Assembly: GCF_002926165.1 (NCBI RefSeq)
Contig: NZ_MAGP01000001.1
Span: 62,001 to 126,000 of the forward strand
DNA: 64,000 nt
Source of the DNA: Micromonospora chalcea
Lineage (GTDB): Bacteria; Actinomycetota; Actinomycetes; Mycobacteriales; Micromonosporaceae
Direction: 5' to 3'
In this document: one piece after another, positions 26,701-48,143 of the stretch
How positions within the stretch are numbered: position 1 is the first letter of the stretch
How the letters are laid out: every line of letters starts with the position of its first letter
Notes under the pieces: generated by a model
Told to the model about the DNA's origin: nothing
Database searches by the model: none
Seen by the model: only the letters and a program-made list of their open reading frames with translations
Made by a program: the position numbers and the translations under genes

Positions 26701-27996
26701 GTGCTGGGCCGCATCCTGGCCCGCCACCTCGCCACCAGCCACGGCGTACGGCACCTGCTGCTGGCCGGGCGGCGCGGCGCGGCGGCCGAGGGGATCGGCG
26801 ACCTGGTCGACGAACTCGCCGGCACCGGTACGGAGGTGACCGTCGCGGCCTACGGGGCCGCCGACCCCGAGGCCCTGTCGGCGCTGCTGGCCGGGGTGCC
26901 GGCAGCGCACCCGCTCACCGCCGTGGTGCACGCCGCCGGCGTCCTCGACGACGGCGTGCTGGAGTCGATGACCCCCGAACGGGTGGACGCGGTCGCCGTG
27001 CCGAAGATCGACGCCGCCTGGCACCTGCACCGCCTCACGGCCGACGCGAACCTCGCGGCCTTCGTCCTGTTCTCGTCGGCGGCGGCCACGCTGGGCAGCG
27101 CCGGCCAGTCCAACTACGCGGCGTCGAACGCCTTCCTCGACGCCCTCGCGGCGCACCGCCGGGCACGCGGGCTCGCCGGCATCTCGCTCGCCTGGGGCCT
27201 GTGGGCGCAGGCCAGCGGCATGACGGGCCACCTCGGCGGCGACGACGTGCGGCGGATGGCCGAGCAGGGCGCCACCGGCCTGGCCACCGAACAGGCGCTG
27301 GATCTCTTCGACGCCGCGTGGCGGCTCGACGCGGCAACCGTCCTGCCGATGCGCCTGGACGTCGGGACGCTCCGCGGGCAGGCGGAGACCGGCACCCTCG
27401 CGCCCATGCTCCGGGCCCTGGTCCGGGTGCCGCTGCGACGCTCCATGGACGCCACCGGTGCCCGCTCCGGCGGGGTGCAGCTCGGCCGGCGGCTCGCCGG
27501 ACTGGCCGCCCCGGAGCGGCTCAAGGTGGTGCTCGACGTGGTACGCGCGAACATCGCCGCCGTCCTCGGCCACGCCGGCTCGGACGCGGTCGACCCGAAC
27601 CGGCTCTTCACCGACCTGGGCTTCGACTCGCTCACCGCCGTCGACCTGCGCAACCGGCTCAACAGCCTGTCCGGCCTGCGGCTGCCGGCGACGCTCGTGT
27701 TCGACTACCCGACGCCGACGGCGCTCGCCGAGAAGCTGACGAGCGAGATCGCCGCCGACGCGGCGCCCTCCACCCAGCCGCTCTTCCAGGGCATCGACAC
27801 GGTGGAGAGCCTGCTCACCGCCATCCCGCTCGACCCGGCGGCCCGCGCCCGGTTCACCGCCCGGATGCAGGACCTGCTCGCCAAGGCGTCCGACCTGGCG
27901 GCCGGGCCCGCCGTCGAACCGGACCGGCCAGACCTCGACTCGGCCAGCGACGACGAGATCTTCGACTTCATCAGCAAAGAGTTTGGAATCTCCTGA
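17734..27996 (+). CDS. Type I polyketide synthase, two modules (P3)
   Basis: 3420 aa. The ATG at 17734 is chosen because it begins the docking helix [15 protein letters not shown]; the ATG at 17729 is out of frame. Module 1: KS Cys205 in a variant CSSASVAIH context; AT Ser656 (GHSVGE, HAFH: malonyl); KR Tyr1348 without LDD and with an A-type Trp (AATWG); ACP Ser1519. Module 2: KS Cys1751; AT Ser2206 (GHSQGE) and YASH at 2305-2308, so methylmalonyl; DH His2511 and Asp2684, with the HxxxGxxxxP glycine replaced by Asp2515 ([10 protein letters not shown]); KR with LDD and Tyr3128 (B-type); ACP Ser3299. The C-terminal docking tail ends [10 protein letters not shown]. Expected additions are an A-type hydroxyl, then a methyl-branched alkene. 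Confidence 0.97.
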   Translation: MADEDRLREYLTRVVAELQQTRQRLREVTAEESEPVAIVAMSCRYPGGISSPEELWEFVSSGGDAIGDFPTDRGWDLDRLYHADPDNAGTSYTTAGGFLRDAGQFDAALFGISPREAVAMDPQQRLLLEVTWELFERAGIAPLSLRGSRSGVFVGTSGQDYAAVLHRAPGVEGYVLTGTAASVVSGRLAYTFGLEGPSVTVDTACSSASVAIHLACQALRQRECGLALAGGATVLATPGPFVEFSRQRGLAADGRCKSFAASADGTGWSEGVGMLLLERLSDARRNGHPVLGVIRSSAVNSDGASNGLTAPNGPSQQRVIRQALAGAKLTPDLVDVVEAHGTGTTLGDPIEAQALLATYGRERGDAAPLLLGSIKSNIGHTQAAAGIAGVIKMVLAMRHGVVPATLHVDEPTPHVDWAAGAVTLVTEATPWPAVDRPRRAAVSSFGMSGTNTHLILEQPEPADVEADHPVPPAPAPVLLTGRTRTALRRQAERWSAYVADDAHLRPADVAWTSAVSRSPLEHRAVVLADDRDGLLAALHALADDRPAPGLVTGAAAERGGVAFLFSGQGAQRAGMGRELYEAYPVFAEALDEVCGHLDHRLPRPLKPLLFAEPGTAEADLLDQTVFTQAALFAVEVALHRLLGSWGLAPDMVAGHSVGELTAAHVAGVLSLDDACALVAARGRLMQDLPTGGAMLAVAADEARVAESIAALTGRVAVAAVNGPDAVVVSGDAAAVDELAELWTGRGVKVRRLRVSHAFHSPLMEPMLAEFAAVAARLDLRAPTLPVVSNVTGELADPAQLTDPGYWVRHVREAVRFADGVRALRAHGVGTFVEVGPDAVLTASVQETLAGIETDAASAVVVPVLRRDRPDRRALLAALSQLHVAGTPPHWADVLAGRPGRLVDLPTYPFERQHYWVPAEAPADDTTTGGAGALDRRFWAAVERADLDALRDTLAVTDTAAAESLRTLLPVLADWRRQRQEHSVLDGWRYREEWQVAPEPAPARLAGTWLLALPADDADDPAARAVRAALTGAGADVLPLTVEPDADRAGLAAALAGAEPAGVVSLLAGEPRTADGTVLPGLTATLALVQALGDAGVAAPLWLVTRGAVAAASYDRLADPAQAAIWGLGRVVGVEAPHRWGGLVDLPSDPDDRAAFRLAAILTGSTGEDQLAVRGPGVFARRLVRAALGDRPPARRFTPTGTALVTGGTGGLGARAARWLAAAGAEHVVLVSRRGPDAPGAAELEAELAGLGARVTVAACDIADRAALADLLDRVEADGPPVRTVVHTAGVAQATPLAEVTPAELAEVTVGKTAGATHLADLLADRELDAFVVYSSIAATWGSGGQAGYAAGNAYLDALVRRRRADGRAGTAIAWGPWSDGGMHAADAERNLRRRGLPAMDPAVAMAALQQALDHDDVTVTVADVDWTRFAPAYASARRRPLLEGVPEARAALDGGAAADDGDDGPAATLRRRLAALTPARREETVADLVRELAADVLGHAGGAAAVGATTAFRDLGFDSLTAVELRNRLVAATGQALPTTLVFDHPTPVVLSRFLLAGLFGADAGAAPVAVPAAVGDDEPVAIVAMACRYPGGVDGPERLWRLVADGVDAIGDFPTDRGWDLDRLYDPDPANPGTTYADKGGFLHGAGEFDPGFFGISPREAAAMDPQQRLLLEVSWEAVERAGVAPGVLRGSRTGVFVGTNGQDYGALLMAAGEQAEGFGATGNAASVVSGRVAYALGLEGPAVSVDTACSSSLVALHLAVQSLRRGECDLALAGGVTVMATPGTFFEFSRQRGLAADGRCKAFAAAADGTGWGEGVGVLLVERLSDARRNGHRVLAVVRGSAVNQDGASNGLTAPNGPSQQRVIRQALAGARLGSADVDVVEAHGTGTTLGDPIEAQALLATYGQGREGGEPLLLGSIKSNIGHTQAASGVAGVIKMVLAMREGVVPATLHVDEPSPHIDWTSGAVELATQSRPWPVVDRPRRAAVSSFGMSGTNAHVIIEQADEPQAVAAAPAEQSPGLVASDVVVWPLSGRSKGALTGQAARLAEYVREHGEVDAAAVGWSLATTRSTFDQRAVVVGSSAEELLAGLDALAAGAPAGNVVAAAALSHGAGAVFVFPGQGAQSARMAAGLVGRAPVFDASLAECQRVLAPYLDVDLVSVLTGDDESWLARVEVVQPVLWAVGVALAAVWQHAGVTPAAVVGHSQGEIGAACVAGILSLEDAAKAVALRSRALTVLRGTGTMASVDLSAEAVAEWLPAFPGVGVAAVNGPSTVVVSGPPQPVADLVAACQADGVRARLIPVDYASHSAAVQEVAERLRADLADVSPQPGHTRLVSTLTGDWVDPSSMDAGYWYDNLRQTVQFEAAVRVAVEAGHTTFVEISPHPVLTMPVTAILDDAGVTGHTLGSLRRGDDDPTRLLTNLATAHTIGLPVDLTAVLAGTDPVALPTYAFDHQRYWVEPPAHRAQDVSSAGLQDAGHPLLSATLTFPDSERMVFTGRLSVRTHPWLGEHRVMDNILLPGTAFVELATYAGAQAGCPTVEELTLLAPLVLPELGALQVQLTVGDRDDDGRRTVQLHSRPYRDGSDEILADVAWTCHATGLLGPQPADAAPAFDLGVWPPPGATRVESDDFYSGIEATVFGYGPAFRGLRAAWIRDDEVFAEVELPAGHHAEAGRFGVHPALLDGALQAMSIGGFLGRMGDGADAGVPRLPFAWTGVSLLAAGATALRVRVAAAGEVGVSFQVADATGAPVLHVDSLIMRRVSGDSLGAARSGRHESLFQVDWPVLPVPTGPVPAAIRWVALGDDLVLSAACEAAGARVRTDVGLDTLGDLLAGGEPAPELVIVPVGDAGNPSDPELAAQARAATHRTLAALRTWLADDRFADSRLVLVTRDAVAAGEQEQVNLCQAPVWGLLRAAQLEHPGRCQLVDLDDAPDSAAALAAAIASGEPQLAVRDGQVRTPRLGRVPAGVEPLPGGIDPAGTVLITGGTGVLGRILARHLATSHGVRHLLLAGRRGAAAEGIGDLVDELAGTGTEVTVAAYGAADPEALSALLAGVPAAHPLTAVVHAAGVLDDGVLESMTPERVDAVAVPKIDAAWHLHRLTADANLAAFVLFSSAAATLGSAGQSNYAASNAFLDALAAHRRARGLAGISLAWGLWAQASGMTGHLGGDDVRRMAEQGATGLATEQALDLFDAAWRLDAATVLPMRLDVGTLRGQAETGTLAPMLRALVRVPLRRSMDATGARSGGVQLGRRLAGLAAPERLKVVLDVVRANIAAVLGHAGSDAVDPNRLFTDLGFDSLTAVDLRNRLNSLSGLRLPATLVFDYPTPTALAEKLTSEIAADAAPSTQPLFQGIDTVESLLTAIPLDPAARARFTARMQDLLAKASDLAAGPAVEPDRPDLDSASDDEIFDFISKEFGIS
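24064..24990 (+). repeat. Methylmalonyl-AT block, copy 1 of 3 (P3 module 2)
   Basis: Encodes [18 protein letters not shown] through the EISPHPVL and linker region. At nucleotide level it is strikingly similar to blocks at 29770-30740 (P4) and 34775-35740 (P5 module 1). This copy uses many G/T-ending codons (ggt, gtg, ttg), unlike the C-ending codons around it. This fits recent duplication or gene conversion among modules. Confidence 0.7.
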
Positions 27997-28032
27997 GATG
28001 ACCAACCTTCGGACCGAGGCAGGGGCCACCCG

Positions 28033-31000
28033 ATGAGCGACGACAAGCTGCGGTACTTCCTGAAGCGGGTGACAGCCGACCTGCACGACACCAAGCGCAA
28101 GCTGCAGACCGTCGAGGCCCGCGACCAGGAGCCGCTGGCCATCGTCTCGATGAGCTGCCGCTTCCCGGGTGGCGTGCGGTCGCCGGAGGACCTGTGGGAG
28201 CTTGTCGCCGACGGCCGGGACGCGCTCACCGAGTTCCCGGACGACCGGGGCTGGGACCTGGAGGCGCTCTATGACCCCGACCCGAACAAGCCGGGCAAGA
28301 GCTACACCCGCATCGGCGGGTTCCTCGACGGCGCCGGTGACTTCGACCCGTCCCTGTTCGGGATCTCGCCGCGTGAGGCCCTCGCCATGGACCCACAGCA
28401 GCGGCTGCTGCTGGAGACGTCCTGGGAGGCAGTCGAGCGGGCCGGCATCGACCCGCTGTCGCTGCGCGGCAGCTCCACCGGTGTCTTCGTCGGGCTGAGC
28501 ACCTCGAACTACGGCATGGGTCTGCCGAACGTGCCCGAGGGCGTCGACATGTACATCGGCACCGGCAACACCACGAGCGTGGCGTCCGGCCGGATCTCGT
28601 TCACCCTCGGCCTCAACGGCCCGGCCGTCACCGTGGACACCGCCTGCTCCTCCTCGCTGGTGGCCCTGCACCTCGCCGTGAACGCCCTGCGCCGCGGCGA
28701 GTGCGACCTGGCCATCGCCGGTGGCGTCACCGTCATGGTCACCCCCGGCGTGTTCGTCGTCTTCTCCCGGCAGCGCGGCATGTCCGTCGACGGCCGGTGC
28801 CGGGCCTTCGCGGCCGGCGCGGACGGCACCGGCTGGGGCGAGGGCGGCGGCGTGCTCGTCGTGGAGCGGCTGGCCGACGCCGAACGCAACGGCCACCCGG
28901 TCCTCGCCGTGATCCGGGGCAGCGCCCTCAACCAGGACGGCGCCTCCAACGGGCTCACCGCCCCCAACGGCCCCTCTCAGCAGCGGGTCATCCGCCAGGC
29001 CCTCGCCAACGCCCGGCTCGGCTCCGCCGACGTCGACATGGTCGAGGCGCACGGCACCGGCACCACCCTCGGCGACCCGATCGAGGCGCAGGCGCTCATC
29101 GCCACGTACGGGCAGGACCGCCCGGCCGACCGTCCGCTGTGGCTGGGCTCGGTGAAGTCGAACATCGGCCACACCCAGAGCGCCGCCGGCGTCGCCGGGC
29201 TGGTCAAGATGGTGATGGCGCTGCGTAACGGCGTCATGCCGGAGACCCTGCACATCGACGAGCCGTCCCCGCACGTGGACTGGACGGCCGGGGCGGTCTC
29301 CCTGCTCACCGAGTCCAAGCCGTGGCCGGAACTGGACCGCCCCCGCCGCGGCGGCGTCTCCTCCTTCGGGGTCAGCGGCACCAACGCCCACGTCATCCTG
29401 GAGGAGTACCGCCCGCGCGTCGCCGAGGCGGCGACCGTCGACGGCGGGCAGGCGGACGGGACCGGCGCCGTCGAGCCCGCGCGCCGGCCGGGCCTGGTCG
29501 CCTCGGACGTGAGCCTCTGGCCGGTGTCGGCCCGGTCGAGGACCGCCCTGGGCGCGCAGGCGGCCCGGCTCGCGGACTTCCTGCGCAGGCGCGGCGAGAT
29601 CGATCCGGCGGCGGTCGGCTGGTCGCTGGCCACCACCCGCTCGACGTTCGACCACCGTGCCGCCGTCGTCGGGTCGACCGCCGACGAGCTGCTGGCCGGG
29701 CTGGACGCCCTCGCCGCCGGCCAGCCGGCGGGGAACCTCGTCACCGGTACGGTCACCAGCGCCGGCGCAGGTCCCGTCTTCGTGTTCCCGGGTCAGGGGG
29801 CGCAGTCGGCGCGGATGGCGGCCGGGCTCGTCGGTCGTACGCCGGTGTTCGACGCGAAGCTGGCCGAGTGCCAGCGGGCCCTGGCGCCGTACCTCGACGT
29901 GGACCTCGTCGCGGTGTTGACCGGTGACGACGAGTCGTGGCTGGAGCGGGTCGAGGTCGTGCAGCCGGTGCTGTGGGCCGTCGGCATCGCCCTGGCGGCC
30001 GTGTGGCGCGCGGCGGGCGTCGTCCCGGACGCGGTGATCGGTCACTCCCAGGGCGAGATCGGCGCGGCCTGTGTCGCCGGGATCCTGAGCCTGGAGGACG
30101 CCGCGAAGGCAGTGGCGTTGCGGTCGCGGGCGCTGACGGTGCTGCGGGGGACCGGGACGATGGCGTCGATCGACCTGTCCGCCGACGCGGTCACCGAGCG
30201 CCTGGGGGAGTTCCCGGGCGTCGGAGTCGCGGCCGTCAACGGGCCGTCCACCGTCGTGGTGTCCGGCCCGCCGCAGCCCGTGGCCGACCTCGTGCAGGCG
30301 TGCCAGGCGCAGGGCGTCCGCGCCCGGCTGATCCCCGTGGACTACGCGTCGCACTCCGAGGCCGTGCGGCAGGTGGCCGAGCAGCTCCGCGCGGACCTGG
30401 CCGGCGTCACCCCGCGGGCCGGCCACACCCGGCTGGTCTCCACCCTCACGGGCGAGTGGGCCGACCCGCTCACCATGGGCGCGGAGCACTGGTACGACAA
30501 CCTGCGGCAGACCGTGCAGTTCGACGCCGCGGTCCGTACGGCGGTCGCCGCCGGGCACACCACGTTCGTCGAGATCAGCCCGCACCCGGTGCTGACGATG
30601 CCGGTCACCGCGATCCTCGACGACACCGGCGCGAGCGGGCACACCATCGGCAGCCTGCGCCGGGGCGACGACGACGCGACCCGGCTGCTGACCAACCTCG
30701 CCACCGCGTACGCCGTCGGCCTGCCCGTCGACCTGGCGGACGTCCTCGCCGAGACCGAGGTCGCGCCGCTGCCCACGTACGCCTTCGACCACCAGCGGTT
30801 CTGGCTCGACGGCAGCGGCGGGCCCGACCTGGAGACCCTGCTGTCGGGCATGAGCGGCGACCCGGGCGACGCGGGCTTCTGGGCCGCCGTCGAGAGCGGG
30901 GACGTCACGGCGCTCGCCGAGACCATCGCCACCGAGGAGACCCCGGCACACGAGGTTCTCGACGCGCTGCTGCCGGCCCTGCCGATGCTCACCTCCTGGC

Positions 31001-33027
31001 GCCGGCAGCGGCGCCGGCAGGCCGACATCGACAGTTGGCGCTACCAGGACACCTGGAAGCCCCTGACCGGCGTCGCCAACCGGGGCATGGACGGCACCTG
31101 GGTCGTGGTCATGCCGACCGGCGACATCATCGAGCCCTGGCAGGACGCCTGCGTCGAGGCGATCGCGGCGGCCGGCGCGACGCTCGTGCCGGTGGCCGTC
31201 TCCACGCCCGACGTCGACCGCGACCAGTTCGGCAAGCTGCTGCAGGAGGCGCTCGCCGCCGGACCGGGCGGCGACGCCACCGCCGACGTCGCCGGCGTGG
31301 TCTCGCTGCTCGCCTTCGACCAGCTGGCCCACCCGCTGTACCCCTCCGTGCCCGGCGGCTTCGCCGCCACCGTCGCGCTCTTCCAGGCCCTCGGCGACAT
31401 CGGCCTGCGCGCGCCGATGTGGAGCGTCACCTCCGGCGCCGCGTCGGTAGGCATGGCCGACCTGCTGCGCGCCCCGGCGCAGTCGCTGGTCTGGGGCTTC
31501 GGCCGGGTCGCCGCGCTGGAGCACCCGCAGCGCTGGGGCGGCCTCGTGGACCTGCCCGAGGCCGTGGAGGACCGCTGTGCCGACCTGCTGGTCGCGGCCC
31601 TCACCACCGCCGGGGACGAGGACCAGATCGCGGTACGCCCGAGCGGCCTGCTCGCCCGCCGGCTCACCCGCGTCCCGCTCGGCGACAGTCAGCCCGCCAA
31701 CCCGTGGCAGCCGTACGGCACGGGGCTCGTCACCGGCGGCACCGGCGCGCTCGGTGGGCACGCCGCCCGCTGGCTGGCCCGCAGCGGTGTGGAGAACATC
31801 GTCGTCGTCAGCCGGCGGGGCATGGCCGCGCCCGGCGCGCAGCAGCTCGTCGACGACCTCACCGCGCTGGGCGCCCAGGCCACAGTGGTCGAGTGCGACG
31901 CCTCCGACCGCGACGCCCTGGCCGAGCTGATCGAGGCGATCCCCGCCGAGTACCCGCTCACCGCGGTCGTGCACGCCTCCGCGGTCCTCGACGACGCCAT
32001 GATCAACGACATCCGGCCCGAGCAGATCGAACGGGTGCTGCGGGCCAAGGTCGACGTCGCGTACAACCTGCACGAGCTGACCCTCGACCACGAGCTGTCC
32101 GCGTTCGTCATGTTCTCGTCCTTCGCCGGCAGCGTGGCCGCCTCCGGCGTCGGCAACTACGCCCCGAGCAACGCGTTCCTCGACGCGCTCGCCCAGCACC
32201 GCCGGGGCCTCGGCCTCACCGCCACCTCCGTCGCCTGGGGGGCGTGGGCCGGCGGCGGCATGGCCGACGGGCCGCTCGGCGAGCTGCTGCACCGCCACGG
32301 CGTACCCGAGATGACCCCGGAGGCGGCGATCACCGCGCTGCACCAGGCCGTGGACCACGGCGAGGCGTTCCTCACCATCGCCGACATCGCCTGGGAACGG
32401 TTCTCCGTCGCGTTCACCGCCACCCGGCCCGGTCCGCTGATCAGCGACCTGCCGGACGTGCGGCGGCTCGCCGCCGCCGAGGCGATGGACAGCGTGGAGG
32501 TCGGCGACGGCCCGGAGTCGTTGCGGGAGCGGCTCGCCGGGCTGCCCGCCGCCGAGCGGTTCGCCGTGCTGCTCGACCTGGTCCGTGGCCAGGTCGCCGC
32601 CGTGCTCAACTACCCGTCCGCCGACTCCGTGGACGAGCATCGGGCGTTCCGGGAGCTGGGCTTCGACTCCGTCACCGCCGTCGAGCTGCGTAACCGGCTC
32701 GGCGCGGCCACCGCCGTGGCCCTCCCGGTCACCCTGGTCTTCGACTACCCGACCCCGACGACCTTGGCGGAGTACCTCTACGCCGAGGTCGCCCACGACG
32801 ACGTGGTCACCCCGAACGCGCTCCTCGACGATCTGGACCGGATCGCCGAGGGCCTCGACGTGGTCGCCCGGGACGAGGCGGCCCGGGTGCGGGCCACCGT
32901 ACGCCTGCAGGCGATGCTCTCCCGGCTCGGCCAGGACAGCGGTGGCGCCGACATCGGCCGGCACGCCGGCGCCGCCACCGACGACGAACTGTTCGCGATG
33001 GTGGACAAGGACCTCGGCATCTCCTGA
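28033..33027 (+). CDS. Type I polyketide synthase, single module (P4)
   Basis: 1664 aa, one module: KS-AT-KR-ACP. ATG at 28033, 36 nt after P3, preceded by AGGGG. The N-terminal docking helix begins [19 protein letters not shown] Cys205 ([12 protein letters not shown]); AT Ser672 (GHSQGE) with YASH from residue 771, so methylmalonyl-CoA; no DH or ER. The KR structural half ([19 protein letters not shown]) precedes a catalytic half with TGGTGALGG, an LDD motif (SAVLDDAM, B-type) and Tyr1376 in [10 protein letters not shown] Ser1546 sits in GFDSV. The C-terminal docking tail ends [10 protein letters not shown]. The expected product unit is an alpha-methyl, B-type beta-hydroxyl. Recognition by P5 should use the same docking class as P1-P4. 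Confidence 0.97.
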   Translation: MSDDKLRYFLKRVTADLHDTKRKLQTVEARDQEPLAIVSMSCRFPGGVRSPEDLWELVADGRDALTEFPDDRGWDLEALYDPDPNKPGKSYTRIGGFLDGAGDFDPSLFGISPREALAMDPQQRLLLETSWEAVERAGIDPLSLRGSSTGVFVGLSTSNYGMGLPNVPEGVDMYIGTGNTTSVASGRISFTLGLNGPAVTVDTACSSSLVALHLAVNALRRGECDLAIAGGVTVMVTPGVFVVFSRQRGMSVDGRCRAFAAGADGTGWGEGGGVLVVERLADAERNGHPVLAVIRGSALNQDGASNGLTAPNGPSQQRVIRQALANARLGSADVDMVEAHGTGTTLGDPIEAQALIATYGQDRPADRPLWLGSVKSNIGHTQSAAGVAGLVKMVMALRNGVMPETLHIDEPSPHVDWTAGAVSLLTESKPWPELDRPRRGGVSSFGVSGTNAHVILEEYRPRVAEAATVDGGQADGTGAVEPARRPGLVASDVSLWPVSARSRTALGAQAARLADFLRRRGEIDPAAVGWSLATTRSTFDHRAAVVGSTADELLAGLDALAAGQPAGNLVTGTVTSAGAGPVFVFPGQGAQSARMAAGLVGRTPVFDAKLAECQRALAPYLDVDLVAVLTGDDESWLERVEVVQPVLWAVGIALAAVWRAAGVVPDAVIGHSQGEIGAACVAGILSLEDAAKAVALRSRALTVLRGTGTMASIDLSADAVTERLGEFPGVGVAAVNGPSTVVVSGPPQPVADLVQACQAQGVRARLIPVDYASHSEAVRQVAEQLRADLAGVTPRAGHTRLVSTLTGEWADPLTMGAEHWYDNLRQTVQFDAAVRTAVAAGHTTFVEISPHPVLTMPVTAILDDTGASGHTIGSLRRGDDDATRLLTNLATAYAVGLPVDLADVLAETEVAPLPTYAFDHQRFWLDGSGGPDLETLLSGMSGDPGDAGFWAAVESGDVTALAETIATEETPAHEVLDALLPALPMLTSWRRQRRRQADIDSWRYQDTWKPLTGVANRGMDGTWVVVMPTGDIIEPWQDACVEAIAAAGATLVPVAVSTPDVDRDQFGKLLQEALAAGPGGDATADVAGVVSLLAFDQLAHPLYPSVPGGFAATVALFQALGDIGLRAPMWSVTSGAASVGMADLLRAPAQSLVWGFGRVAALEHPQRWGGLVDLPEAVEDRCADLLVAALTTAGDEDQIAVRPSGLLARRLTRVPLGDSQPANPWQPYGTGLVTGGTGALGGHAARWLARSGVENIVVVSRRGMAAPGAQQLVDDLTALGAQATVVECDASDRDALAELIEAIPAEYPLTAVVHASAVLDDAMINDIRPEQIERVLRAKVDVAYNLHELTLDHELSAFVMFSSFAGSVAASGVGNYAPSNAFLDALAQHRRGLGLTATSVAWGAWAGGGMADGPLGELLHRHGVPEMTPEAAITALHQAVDHGEAFLTIADIAWERFSVAFTATRPGPLISDLPDVRRLAAAEAMDSVEVGDGPESLRERLAGLPAAERFAVLLDLVRGQVAAVLNYPSADSVDEHRAFRELGFDSVTAVELRNRLGAATAVALPVTLVFDYPTPTTLAEYLYAEVAHDDVVTPNALLDDLDRIAEGLDVVARDEAARVRATVRLQAMLSRLGQDSGGADIGRHAGAATDDELFAMVDKDLGIS
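29770..30740 (+). repeat. Methylmalonyl-AT block, copy 2 of 3 (P4)
   Basis: Matches the blocks at 24064-24990 and 34775-35740. The last roughly 165 nt (30571-30736) differ from 35574-35738 at only a handful of positions, mostly synonymous. Such near-identity between different modules suggests recent gene conversion and is a likely assembly or recombination hotspot. Confidence 0.75.
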
Positions 33028-33073
33028 CCCAGCTCCAGCTCTCTCCCGTCTCTTTCGAGGAAGCGGCACTCCG

Positions 33074-42571
<9,498 letters not shown>

Positions 42572-42596
42572 CCCGGCCGGCCCTGAGGAGCGCCCG

Positions 42597-45500
42597 ATGA
42601 ATGTTTCCCTGGACGAGGTCGTCGGCGCGCTGCGTGCGTCCCTGCTCGACAACCAGAAGCTCAAGCAGCAGAACCAGCAGCTCACCGCCGCGCTCAGCGA
42701 ACCGGTGGCGATCATCGGCATGAGCTGCCGGTTCCCCGGCGGTGTCGGGTCACCCGAGCAACTGTGGGACCTGGTGGCCGCCGGCGGCGACGCGATGTCG
42801 GCGTTCCCGGACGACCGGGGCTGGAACCTGGGCGCGCTCTACGACCCGGACCCCGACCCCGACAGCCGGGGCACGTCGTACGTGCGTGAGGGCGGGTTCC
42901 TCTACTCCGCCGGGGACTTCGACCCGGCGTTCTTCGGCATCAGTCCCCGCGAGGCCCTCGCCATGGACCCGCAGCAGCGGCTGCTGCTGGAGACCGCCTG
43001 GGAGGCGTTCGAGCGGGCCGGCATCGACCCCACCCGGCTGCGCGGCGCGCCCACCGGTGTCTACGCGGCCACCAGCAGCCAGGGTGACTACGCGGCCCTG
43101 CTCACCGGGATCACCGACGGCGTCGAGGGCTACCTCGGCACCGGCAGCGCCGCAGCCGTGGCGAGCGGCCGGATCTCCTACGCTCTCGGGCTGGAGGGGC
43201 CGGCGGTCACCGTGGACACCGCGTGCAGCTCGTCGCTGGTCGCGCTGCATCTCGCCTGCCAGGCGCTGCGGCTGGGCGAATGCACGATGGCGCTGGTCGG
43301 CGGGGTGTCGGTGATGGCCACCCCGACCGTCTTCGTGGAGTTCTCCCGGCAGCGGGGCCTGTCCACCGACGGCCGGTGCAAGTCGTTCGCCGCCGCCGCC
43401 GACGGCACCGGCTGGTCTGAGGGGGCCGGCATGCTGCTCGTCGAGCGGCTCTCCGACGCCCGCCGCAACGGCCACCCGGTCCTCGCCGTGCTGCGCGGCA
43501 GCGCCGTCAACCAGGACGGTGCGAGCAGCGGGCTGACCGCTCCGAACGGCCCGTCGCAGCGCCGGGTGATCCGGCAGGCTCTGGCGAACGCGGGGCTGGG
43601 TGCCGACCAGGTGGATGTCGTCGAGGCGCACGGTACGGGCACCACGTTGGGTGACCCGATCGAGGCGCAGGCCCTGATCGCCACGTATGGGCAGGGTCGG
43701 TCCGCGGAGCGGCCGTTGTGGCTCGGCTCGGTGAAGTCGAACATCGGGCACACGCAGGCGGCGGCGGGTGTGGCCGGGGTGATGAAGATGGTGCTGGCGA
43801 TGCGGCACGGGGTGCTGCCGCCCACGCTGCACGTGGACGAGCCCACCCCGCACGTCGACTGGTCGGCCGGGGCGGTGTCCCTGCTGACCGGCCCGCAGCC
43901 ATGGCCGGAGACCGGGCAGCCACGCCGGGCCGCGGTCTCCGCGTTCGGCATCAGCGGCACCAACGCACACGTCGTCATCGAGCAGGCCGCCGCCCCGGAC
44001 ACCGACGACGTCCGGCCGGCCGGTACGCCCGCCCCGCCGGTACCGTGGATCGTCTCGGCCCGCTCCGCACCGGCCCTGGCCGGGCAGGCGCGGCGGCTGC
44101 TGGCGCATCTGGCCGATCACCCCGACCTGACCCCCGCCGACGTGGCGTACTCGCTGGTCACCACCCGGGCGGCCCTGCCGTACCGGGCAGCGGTGATCGG
44201 CGGGGACCGCGACGCGCTGCGGGCCGGCCTGCACGCGGTCGCCGAGGAGCGCGACACCCCCGGCGTGGTGCGAGGCGTGGCCCGCCCGGCCGGCAAGGTC
44301 GCGTTCCTCTTCACCGGGCAGGGTGCCCAGCGCCTCGGCATGGGCGCCGAGCTGTGCCGCCGGTTCCCGGTCTTCGCCGCCGCCTTCGACGAGGTGGCCG
44401 GGGAGCTGAACCGGCACTTGAGCCGGCCGCTGCGGGAGGTGGTCTTCGCCGAGGCCGACTCGCCCGGCGCGGATCTGCTGGACCGTACCGAGTTCACCCA
44501 GCCGGCGCTGTTCGCCTACGAGGTCGCCGCATACCGGCTGGTCACCGCCTGGGGGCTACGCCCGCAGTTCCTGCTCGGCCACTCGGTCGGCGAGCTGGCC
44601 GCGGCACACGTCGCCGGGGTGCTGTCGCTGGCCGACGCGGCGACCCTGGTGGCCGCCCGGGCCCGGCTCATGCAGCAGTTGCCGCCCGGCGGGGCGATGC
44701 TGGCGGTGCAGGCGTCCGAGGCGGAGGTGGTCCCGCTGCTCGACGAGCGGGTGTCCCTGGCCGCCGTGAACGGCCCCCGGTCGGTGGTGCTCTCCGGCGA
44801 CGAGGAGGCCGTGCTCGCGGCGGGGCGGCGGCTGTCCGCCGAGGACCGGCGGTCCCGTCGGCTGCGGGTCAGCCACGCCTTCCACTCCGCCCGGATGGAC
44901 GCCATGCTGGCCGACTTCCGGATCGTCGCGGAGAAGGTCGCGTGGCACCCGCCGAACCTTCCGATCGTCTCCGACCGCACCGGCGAGCCGCTCACCGCCG
45001 CCCAGGCCACGGACCCGGGCTACTGGGTCGACCACGTCCGGGACACCGTCCGTTTCCACGCGGGCGTCGCCACCCTCGCCGCCGGCGGCGTCGGAACCTT
45101 CGTGGAACTCGGCCCCGACAGCGCCCTGACCGTGCTGGCCCGGGAGTGCCTGCCCGACATGGAACCGGCGGCCTTCGTGCCGCTCGCCCGCCGGGACCAG
45201 CCGGAGGCGACCACGCTGCTCGGCGCGCTGGCCGCGGTCGACCTGCGCGGTGCCGGGGTCGACTGGGCGGCTCCCTTCGACGGCAGCGACGCCGCGCGCG
45301 TCGAGCTGCCCACCTACGCCTTCCACCGCGAGCGTTTCTGGCCGGACCCGCCCACAGTGGATCTCGTCCCGCCCGCCGCGACCGGAGAGGACGAGGAGTT
45401 CTGGGCGGCCGTGGCGCAGGGACGACCGGCCGAGCTGGCCGCCGAGCTCGGCCTGCCCGCCGACCGGCAGGACGCGCTCGCCGACGTGCTGCCCGCCCTC

Positions 45501-48056
45501 GCCTCCTACCGGGACCGGCGGCGTCGCGGATCGGAGCTGGACGGGCTGCGCTACCGCGCCGACTGGGAACGCGTCGACCTGTCCCCGGCCCGTACCACGC
45601 CGACCGGCCGATGCCTGCTGGTGGCCGGGGCCGGCACCGACGCCACCGCGGTGCTCACCGTGCTGCGCGCCGAGGGCCTGGAGCCGACGCTGGTCACGGT
45701 CGGAGACGACCTGGACGCCGTCGCCCGGGCCTCGCTCGCCGACGGCAGCTGGTCGGTCGTGGTCTCGCTGCTGGCGGCGGAGGACCCGGCGGCCGGCGCG
45801 GGAACCGGCGCGCTCGCCGGGACGGCCGCGCTGGTGCGGGCCCTCGCCGCTGCGGGGAACGGTACGCCGATGTGGACCGTGACCCGGGGCGCGGTGGCCG
45901 TCGACGCGCACGACGCCGCTCCCGGCGTGGCCGGGGCGTACCTCTGGGGCCTGGGCCGGGTGCTGGCGCTGGAGCAGCCGCGCGTGTGGGGCGGGCTGGT
46001 CGACCTGCCGGCGGAGCCGGACGACGTCGCGCTCGCCGCGCTCGCCCGGGTCGTCGCGTCCGGCGGCGACGAGGACCAGGTGGCGGTACGCGCCGGCGGG
46101 GTGTACGCCCGGCGGCGCCGCCGGGCCCCGGCCGGCGCCACCGATACGGACTGGCGGCCCCGCGGCGCGGTCCTGGTGCACGGGTCCGCGCAGGTGCGTA
46201 CCCCGCACCTGCTGCGCTGGCTCGCCGAGCGCGGCGCGTCGCACCTCGTCCTCGTGGGGCCGGTGGCGGATGCCGACCCGCCCGGCCCGGACGTCACAGT
46301 CACCGCCGTCGGCGACCTGGACGGGCTGCCCGAGGTGCTGGACCGGCTGGCCGCCACCGGCAGCGAGATCCGCTGCGTCCTGCACGTCGCCGACTCCGAC
46401 GGGGCCGGCGACCCGGTGGCGGTGCTGGACCCGCACGAGCTGGCCGACGCCGTGGCCGCCCGTACCGCCGCCGTGGAACTGCTCGGCCGGGCCTGCGCCG
46501 GCCTGCCGGTCGACGAGTTCGTCGTCTTCGCCTCGACGGCCGCCGTCTGGGGCAGCGGGGGAGCGGCGGTCGCCGCCGCCGTGGGCGCCGGGCTGGCGGC
46601 GCTGGCCGCGGGCTGGCGTGCCGCCGGCCGCCCGGCCACCGTCGTCGCGTGGGTGCCCTGGGCGGACGAGATCACCGACGCGGCGCAGTTGCGCCGCCGG
46701 GGGGTCCGGCCGCTGTCCGCCGACGTGGCCCTGTCCGCGCTGGGGCAGGCTCTGGTCCGCGGCGACGACCAACTGGCCGTGGCCGACCTCGACTGGCCCG
46801 CGTTCGTGCCGGCCTTCACCGCCGTACGGCCCAGCGCGCTACTGCGCGGCGTGCCCGAGGCGACGGCCGGCGCGGAGCCGGGGGCCGGCGACGCCGCGAC
46901 CGATCCCGCCCGCGCGCTGCGCGAGCGGCTGGCCGGCGTTCCGGCCGGCGACCGGCACCGGATCCTGCTGGACCTGGTCCGGGCGCGGGTGGCCACCGTC
47001 CTCGGGCACGCCTCGCCCAACGCGGTCGAGGCCGACCGGGACTTCCTGGAACTCGGCTTCGACTCGCTGACCGCACTGGAACTGCGCGACGCGCTGCGCC
47101 AGGAGACCGCGGTGGAGCTGTCGGCGACCCTGCTCTTCGACCACCCCACCCCTACGGCGCTGGCCGTTCACCTGCTCGGCCAGCTCCTCGGCGCGGACGA
47201 CGCCGGTGGACCTGCCGGGGAGAGTGCCGGCGGCGGACTGCTCGGCGGGTTGTTCAACCAGCCGAAGGCGCGCGAGGACCCGGCCGGGTATGCCGAACTG
47301 CTGGTCAAACTCGCCCAGTTCCGCCCCCGCTTCCGCGAGCCGGCGCAGCTCACCCGCCCGGCCGGTATCCTCCGGCTGGCCGAGGGCGGCGCCCGGGCGC
47401 AGTTGGTGTGCTGCTGCACGATGTCGCTGCTCTCCGGCGCGCACGAGTACGCCCGGCTGGCCGCCGGCTTCCGGGGCGTACGTGACGTGTGGGCCCTGCC
47501 CAACCCCGGGTTCGGCGTGGGCGAGGAGCTTCCCGCCGACCTCGACGCGCTGCTGCGGGTGCACGCCGACACGGTGCTGCGTACCGTCGGTGCCGGCCCG
47601 TTCGTGGTGGCCGGTCACTCCGGTGGTGCGATGGTGGCCAACCTGCTCGCCGGGGAGCTGGAACGCCAGGGCCGCCCGCCGGACGCGGTGGTGCTCATGG
47701 ACACCTACCCGGCCGACAGCGAGGTGCTCGGCGGGTGGGTGCCGCAGCTTCTCGACGGGATGATCGACCGGGACACCGCGTACACGCCGATGGACGACTG
47801 GCGGACGACGGCGTGGGCGGGCTACCTGCCGCTGTTCCTGGACTGGCAGCCGACCGAGATGGCGGCGGCGACCCTGCTGGTGCGGGCCACCGAGCCGCTG
47901 GGGGAGTGGGACGGCGAACCGGACGGCTGGCGGTCGCGCTGGCCCTACCCGCACGAGGCTGTTGACGCGGCTGGCGACCACTTCAGCATGGTCGCCGACC
48001 GGGGGCCGGAACTCGCCGGCACGGTCCAGCGCTGGCTGGCCGCGCGGGGCCTGTGA
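42597..48056 (+). CDS. Type I polyketide synthase, terminal module with thioesterase (P6)
   Basis: 1819 aa. ATG at 42597, 25 nt after P5, behind a GAGGAG Shine-Dalgarno. The N-terminus ([18 protein letters not shown]) is a long coiled-coil docking segment of a class different from P2-P5 and matches the P5 tail. KS Cys210; AT Ser663 (GHSVGE, HAFH: malonyl); a KR-sized region that has lost its cofactor motif and catalytic Tyr, Lys and Asn; ACP with GFDSL; then a thioesterase (TE) of about 220 residues with Ser1675 (GHSGGA), Asp1702 (LMDTYP) and His1795 (GDHFSM). The TE resembles macrolactone-forming pikromycin-type TEs ([18 protein letters not shown] region). The last beta-keto group should therefore survive and the TE release the chain, most likely as a macrolactone (inference). 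Confidence 0.97.
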   Translation: MNVSLDEVVGALRASLLDNQKLKQQNQQLTAALSEPVAIIGMSCRFPGGVGSPEQLWDLVAAGGDAMSAFPDDRGWNLGALYDPDPDPDSRGTSYVREGGFLYSAGDFDPAFFGISPREALAMDPQQRLLLETAWEAFERAGIDPTRLRGAPTGVYAATSSQGDYAALLTGITDGVEGYLGTGSAAAVASGRISYALGLEGPAVTVDTACSSSLVALHLACQALRLGECTMALVGGVSVMATPTVFVEFSRQRGLSTDGRCKSFAAAADGTGWSEGAGMLLVERLSDARRNGHPVLAVLRGSAVNQDGASSGLTAPNGPSQRRVIRQALANAGLGADQVDVVEAHGTGTTLGDPIEAQALIATYGQGRSAERPLWLGSVKSNIGHTQAAAGVAGVMKMVLAMRHGVLPPTLHVDEPTPHVDWSAGAVSLLTGPQPWPETGQPRRAAVSAFGISGTNAHVVIEQAAAPDTDDVRPAGTPAPPVPWIVSARSAPALAGQARRLLAHLADHPDLTPADVAYSLVTTRAALPYRAAVIGGDRDALRAGLHAVAEERDTPGVVRGVARPAGKVAFLFTGQGAQRLGMGAELCRRFPVFAAAFDEVAGELNRHLSRPLREVVFAEADSPGADLLDRTEFTQPALFAYEVAAYRLVTAWGLRPQFLLGHSVGELAAAHVAGVLSLADAATLVAARARLMQQLPPGGAMLAVQASEAEVVPLLDERVSLAAVNGPRSVVLSGDEEAVLAAGRRLSAEDRRSRRLRVSHAFHSARMDAMLADFRIVAEKVAWHPPNLPIVSDRTGEPLTAAQATDPGYWVDHVRDTVRFHAGVATLAAGGVGTFVELGPDSALTVLARECLPDMEPAAFVPLARRDQPEATTLLGALAAVDLRGAGVDWAAPFDGSDAARVELPTYAFHRERFWPDPPTVDLVPPAATGEDEEFWAAVAQGRPAELAAELGLPADRQDALADVLPALASYRDRRRRGSELDGLRYRADWERVDLSPARTTPTGRCLLVAGAGTDATAVLTVLRAEGLEPTLVTVGDDLDAVARASLADGSWSVVVSLLAAEDPAAGAGTGALAGTAALVRALAAAGNGTPMWTVTRGAVAVDAHDAAPGVAGAYLWGLGRVLALEQPRVWGGLVDLPAEPDDVALAALARVVASGGDEDQVAVRAGGVYARRRRRAPAGATDTDWRPRGAVLVHGSAQVRTPHLLRWLAERGASHLVLVGPVADADPPGPDVTVTAVGDLDGLPEVLDRLAATGSEIRCVLHVADSDGAGDPVAVLDPHELADAVAARTAAVELLGRACAGLPVDEFVVFASTAAVWGSGGAAVAAAVGAGLAALAAGWRAAGRPATVVAWVPWADEITDAAQLRRRGVRPLSADVALSALGQALVRGDDQLAVADLDWPAFVPAFTAVRPSALLRGVPEATAGAEPGAGDAATDPARALRERLAGVPAGDRHRILLDLVRARVATVLGHASPNAVEADRDFLELGFDSLTALELRDALRQETAVELSATLLFDHPTPTALAVHLLGQLLGADDAGGPAGESAGGGLLGGLFNQPKAREDPAGYAELLVKLAQFRPRFREPAQLTRPAGILRLAEGGARAQLVCCCTMSLLSGAHEYARLAAGFRGVRDVWALPNPGFGVGEELPADLDALLRVHADTVLRTVGAGPFVVAGHSGGAMVANLLAGELERQGRPPDAVVLMDTYPADSEVLGGWVPQLLDGMIDRDTAYTPMDDWRTTAWAGYLPLFLDWQPTEMAAATLLVRATEPLGEWDGEPDGWRSRWPYPHEAVDAAGDHFSMVADRGPELAGTVQRWLAARGL
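46160..46730 (+). other. Inactive ketoreductase domain in P6
   Basis: Compared with the active A-type KR in P5 module 2, the NADPH motif TGGxGxLG is replaced by VHGSAQVR (around residues 1193-1200), the catalytic Lys is Arg (AARTAAVEL against APKVCGAEHL), the catalytic Tyr is Ala1326 and the following Asn is Gly1330. The Ser of FASTAAVWG and the overall fold-length linker persist. Four independent losses make reduction very unlikely. Confidence 0.93.
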
Positions 48057-48065
48057 CCGGTTCCG

Positions 48066-48091
48066 CCCCTGGCGTGCCCCTAGCGCCCCCT
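48066..48091 (+). promoter_or_regulatory. Three helically phased CCCCT repeats upstream of the drrA-like gene
   Basis: CCCCT occurs at 48066-48070, 48077-48081 and 48087-48091, i.e. at 11- and 10-nt steps, about one DNA turn. The second and third are CCCCTA. They lie 53 nt or more upstream of the GTG start, inside the 87-nt gap after the PKS. A direct repeat CTATCGG (48090-48096 and 48108-48114) follows. The arrangement suggests an activator operator with a separate promoter for the exporter. Confidence 0.45.
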
Positions 48092-48143
48092 ATCGGCGCA
48101 CATACATCTATCGGACCGACGTTCCAGGACGGAGCATGACGAC

